From: Clostridia bacterium
GTDB taxonomy: Bacteria; Bacillota_A; Clostridia; Christensenellales; Aristaeellaceae
Direction: 5' to 3'
Assembly: GCA_017620455.1 (NCBI GenBank)
Contig: JAFZQK010000022.1
Span: 1 to 64,000 of the forward strand
DNA: 64,000 bases
In this document: positions 62,017 to 64,000 of the stretch, in pieces
Position numbering within the stretch: position 1 is the first letter of the stretch
How the letters are laid out: every line of letters starts with the position of its first letter
Notes under the pieces: model-generated
The model's database searches: none
What the model was told of the DNA's origin: nothing
Seen by the model: the letters and a program-made list of their open reading frames with translations, nothing else
Translations under genes and position numbers: made by a program

Positions 62017-63774
62017 ATGAGAAGGCTGCTGTGTGCGGCATTGGCCGCGCTGATGATGCTGGCGCTGCTTTCCGCGGCGCAGGGAGAACCCCTGGAAACC
62101 TATGAGGCGGTGGCGGTGTGCGCGGACCTGACGGAAAGGATCGCGCTGAAGCAGAAGCCGGAGGCGGAAAGCGATTCCGTCTGCCTGATCTACGGGGGCA
62201 CGCCCGTGACCGTGCTGGACGCCGATATGGGGAACGGCTTTGCTTTGGTTGCCGTGGAAGACGTGGCGGGATACCTGCCCGCGGACCGGCTGATGCGGAA
62301 AAACCGGAATTACGGCGCGCCGGAATTGCTCTTTTCGGCGGATGTGAAGAAGAAGCAAGGCGCTGATCTGCGGACGGCGCCGGACGCGTCCGCCGACGTT
62401 TCGGGCACTGCCCGGGGAAGCGTTTACCTGCTGGCGGACATGGGAAACGGCTGGCGGTACGTGACCACGAATGAAAAGGACCGCTGCGGCTTCGTTCCCG
62501 CGGAGGAACTGGAGAACGAAGAAATCTATGCCGAAGGCGCTTTCCTGATCCCCGCGGACGGCGGCGACAGGGTGACGGTGTACGCGGATGAAAACATGGA
62601 AACCCCGGTGGGGTTTTACTATGCCGGGTCCGGCGTAAACGTCGAAGGCTGCTCCCCGGACGGCGGCTACAGGGTCTGCTGCTGCGGCGGGATCACGGGG
62701 GAAGACGACACAGGTCCCATGGGCTTTGTGCGCCGGGAGGACGTGCAGATTTTCGTCCAGCCCTGGGAGATCGTGGGGCGAGCCGTGAAGGGGACCGTCC
62801 TGGAGGATCTGGAACTCGGGAAAACCGGCCCGTTTCTGCCCCAAGGCGCGTCCCTGGTGATCGCAGGGGAATACAACGGGCTGTATCACGTCGTTTTCGA
62901 CGATCCGGAAACGGGGCTGACCTGTTCCCGGCTGGTGGATAAGGGGCTGATCCGGGCCACGGAGGAACGGGCGGACCGGCACCGGCCGCCGCGGATCGCA
63001 TACGGCCTGCTGACGGCGAGCGAAGACGAGGGCTTTACGCTCCTGGATCGGGAAAACGAGGATGAATGCGCGCCTTGGGAAGCGGAATCCGGCCTGTGCG
63101 AGATCATCGGCGAGGGAGAGGACTGGTATCAGGCGCGGAAGCTGTTTGAGCCTAACTTCTTTATTGAGAAAACGGGCGTAAGGATCATTACCGCGCTGTA
63201 TCCCGCGGCGACGGAGAAAAAAGGCGCCGGGGAATGGACGGTCCAAGAAGCGGACGAGGGGCTGTGGCTGCTGACGGTGGAAGCGGGCGCGGAAGCGCAT
63301 TACGTCGCGACCATGGACGAGATCGTGGATGAAATCACCGCCTCCCCATCTTCCGGCGCAGCGCACTATTCCGTGTATCTCGTGCCGGGTATGGACATCA
63401 CCCTGACGGGAGACGCCGTTCTGACCCCGGCTTCGGAAGATAGTCTGCCTGTGATCCTGCCCCGGCATCCCGCGGATATGTATACGGAAACCGTGATTTT
63501 CTCCGGTTCCGGCCGGTTCTTCTGCGAATTGCAGCTGCCGGATTATTCCAATTATTTCTCTTACCTCGTTCGTCCGCTGCCGGGTGCGGAAGAAAGCCGG
63601 GTGAGGGTTTTCACCCTGTTTTGCGATCCCGACGGCTTTGCGGAGAGTGAAACCGTGATCCTGACGGATCCGGACGAAAGCTTTGCCGAAAACGGCTGGC
63701 TGGTGGATCTCGTGCCCGGTCAATTCCTGGAATTGGAGAACTGCACCGTGGAGATCTGTTACGGAAACGGTTGA
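62017..63774 (+). CDS. Secreted protein with several SH3-like domains
   Basis: A 585-residue protein with a signal peptide (about 1-22). SH3-type units are visible near residues 30-90 (TPVTVLDADMGNGFALVAVE), 105-165 (DLRTAPDASADV, GNGWRYVTTN) and 180-240, with a weaker one near 265-310. The C-terminal 250 residues are acidic and not recognised. The ATG at 62017 is chosen because GGAGG lies eight bases before it. Such proteins usually bind the cell wall. No enzyme domain is evident. Confidence 0.78.
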   Translation: MRRLLCAALAALMMLALLSAAQGEPLETYEAVAVCADLTERIALKQKPEAESDSVCLIYGGTPVTVLDADMGNGFALVAVEDVAGYLPADRLMRKNRNYGAPELLFSADVKKKQGADLRTAPDASADVSGTARGSVYLLADMGNGWRYVTTNEKDRCGFVPAEELENEEIYAEGAFLIPADGGDRVTVYADENMETPVGFYYAGSGVNVEGCSPDGGYRVCCCGGITGEDDTGPMGFVRREDVQIFVQPWEIVGRAVKGTVLEDLELGKTGPFLPQGASLVIAGEYNGLYHVVFDDPETGLTCSRLVDKGLIRATEERADRHRPPRIAYGLLTASEDEGFTLLDRENEDECAPWEAESGLCEIIGEGEDWYQARKLFEPNFFIEKTGVRIITALYPAATEKKGAGEWTVQEADEGLWLLTVEAGAEAHYVATMDEIVDEITASPSSGAAHYSVYLVPGMDITLTGDAVLTPASEDSLPVILPRHPADMYTETVIFSGSGRFFCELQLPDYSNYFSYLVRPLPGAEESRVRVFTLFCDPDGFAESETVILTDPDESFAENGWLVDLVPGQFLELENCTVEICYGNG

Positions 63775-63851
63775 GAAATTACGGATTCATAGAGAGTTTA
63801 CAAAATTATTTCAATTTGTTTCAAAAAGGCTGTACTTGCGCCCCTGAATTA

Positions 63852-63860
63852 TGCTATAAT
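63852..63860 (+). promoter_or_regulatory. Extended -10 promoter before maf
   Basis: TGC-TATAAT (63852-63860) is a perfect extended -10. A stem with T/A-rich arms (GCGCGTTTTTT with AAAAATGCGC, about 63866-63895) follows in the leader, before AAAGGA. Confidence 0.65.
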
Positions 63861-63917
63861 AAGAGGCGCGTTTTTTGTGTACGCAAAAATGCGCGGAACA
63901 GGAAAGGAACAAGGCAC

Positions 63918-64000
63918 ATGCAGGAAGCGTTGATCCTGGCGTCCTCTTCGCCGAGGCGAAAAGAGCTGATGGGCTATACGGGCATCCCTTTCGAGGTGAT
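63918..64000 (+). CDS. maf: Maf-type nucleotide pyrophosphatase, N-terminal fragment
   Basis: Only the first 27 complete codons are inside the window. LILASSSPRRKELM is the signature of Maf/YhdE nucleotide pyrophosphatases, which hydrolyse dTTP, UTP or modified nucleotides. AAAGGA lies before the ATG at 63918. The gene runs off the right edge. Confidence 0.87.
   Translation, partial: MQEALILASSSPRRKELMGYTGIPFEV

Overview
The window is gene-dense, G+C-rich DNA that reads as the chromosome of a Gram-positive, probably anaerobic Firmicute of the class Clostridia. The evidence is conserved gene order: yqfC-yqfD-phoH-yqfF-ybeY-cdd-era; mutS/mutL with miaB, a YlbF-family gene and miaA; TIGR03960-TIGR03936-RNase E/G; a CD1247-family gene, efp and a Xaa-Pro peptidase; radA with a YacL-like PIN/TRAM gene. 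YqfC, YqfD and a SpoIID-domain lipoprotein suggest spore formation. No lineage below class can be fixed from this sequence. No rRNA, tRNA, CRISPR array, insertion sequence or prophage was seen.

Layout. Bases 3-3435 (+) hold the 3' end of pnp, an M16 peptidase and a secreted PIG-L-type deacetylase, followed by an array of hairpins (3441-3758). Bases 3760-4776 (-) encode an epimerase-like protein. Bases 4855-19226 (-) look like one long operon transcribed leftward from a promoter near 19270: two radical SAM-related genes, RNase E/G, miaB, ylbF, mutS, mutL, miaA and a methionine gamma-lyase-family gene. It is interrupted between mutS and mutL by an AT-rich DUF262/DUF1524 gene (8999-11041), the clearest sign of horizontal transfer in the window. 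From 19464 (+) come a cysteine desulfurase and an IscU-type scaffold, then HflX with an N-terminal JAMM-like domain, two tandem M15 peptidases, a YprB-like nuclease, a TPR protein, a secreted LRR/SH3 protein, an orphan solute-binding protein, an S11 D,D-carboxypeptidase, a VanW protein and a TetR regulator.

Bases 32776-36059 carry glnS and gltX, separated by a perfect 20-bp inverted repeat. A small HPr-like protein without the phosphoryl-accepting His precedes the yqfC-to-era cluster (36484-43077). A second hairpin array related to the first lies at 43080-43310. Then follow a GPH-type sugar symporter and an alpha/beta hydrolase (+), and a leftward unit of a degenerate metallophosphoesterase, ppk1 and a multi-pass membrane protein (50271-45911). 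Rightward again are radA, a PIN/TRAM protein (disA is not between them), a secreted protein made of nine peptidoglycan-binding modules and a SpoIID-domain lipoprotein. Leftward genes at 59280-56624 include the Xaa-Pro peptidase, efp and a CD1247-family protein. The right end has an ArsR-type zinc sensor with a clear promoter and operator, a His-rich P1B-ATPase, a large secreted SH3 protein and the start of maf.

Themes: RNA processing and tRNA modification, mismatch repair, Fe-S assembly, and an unusually large number of envelope and peptidoglycan proteins.
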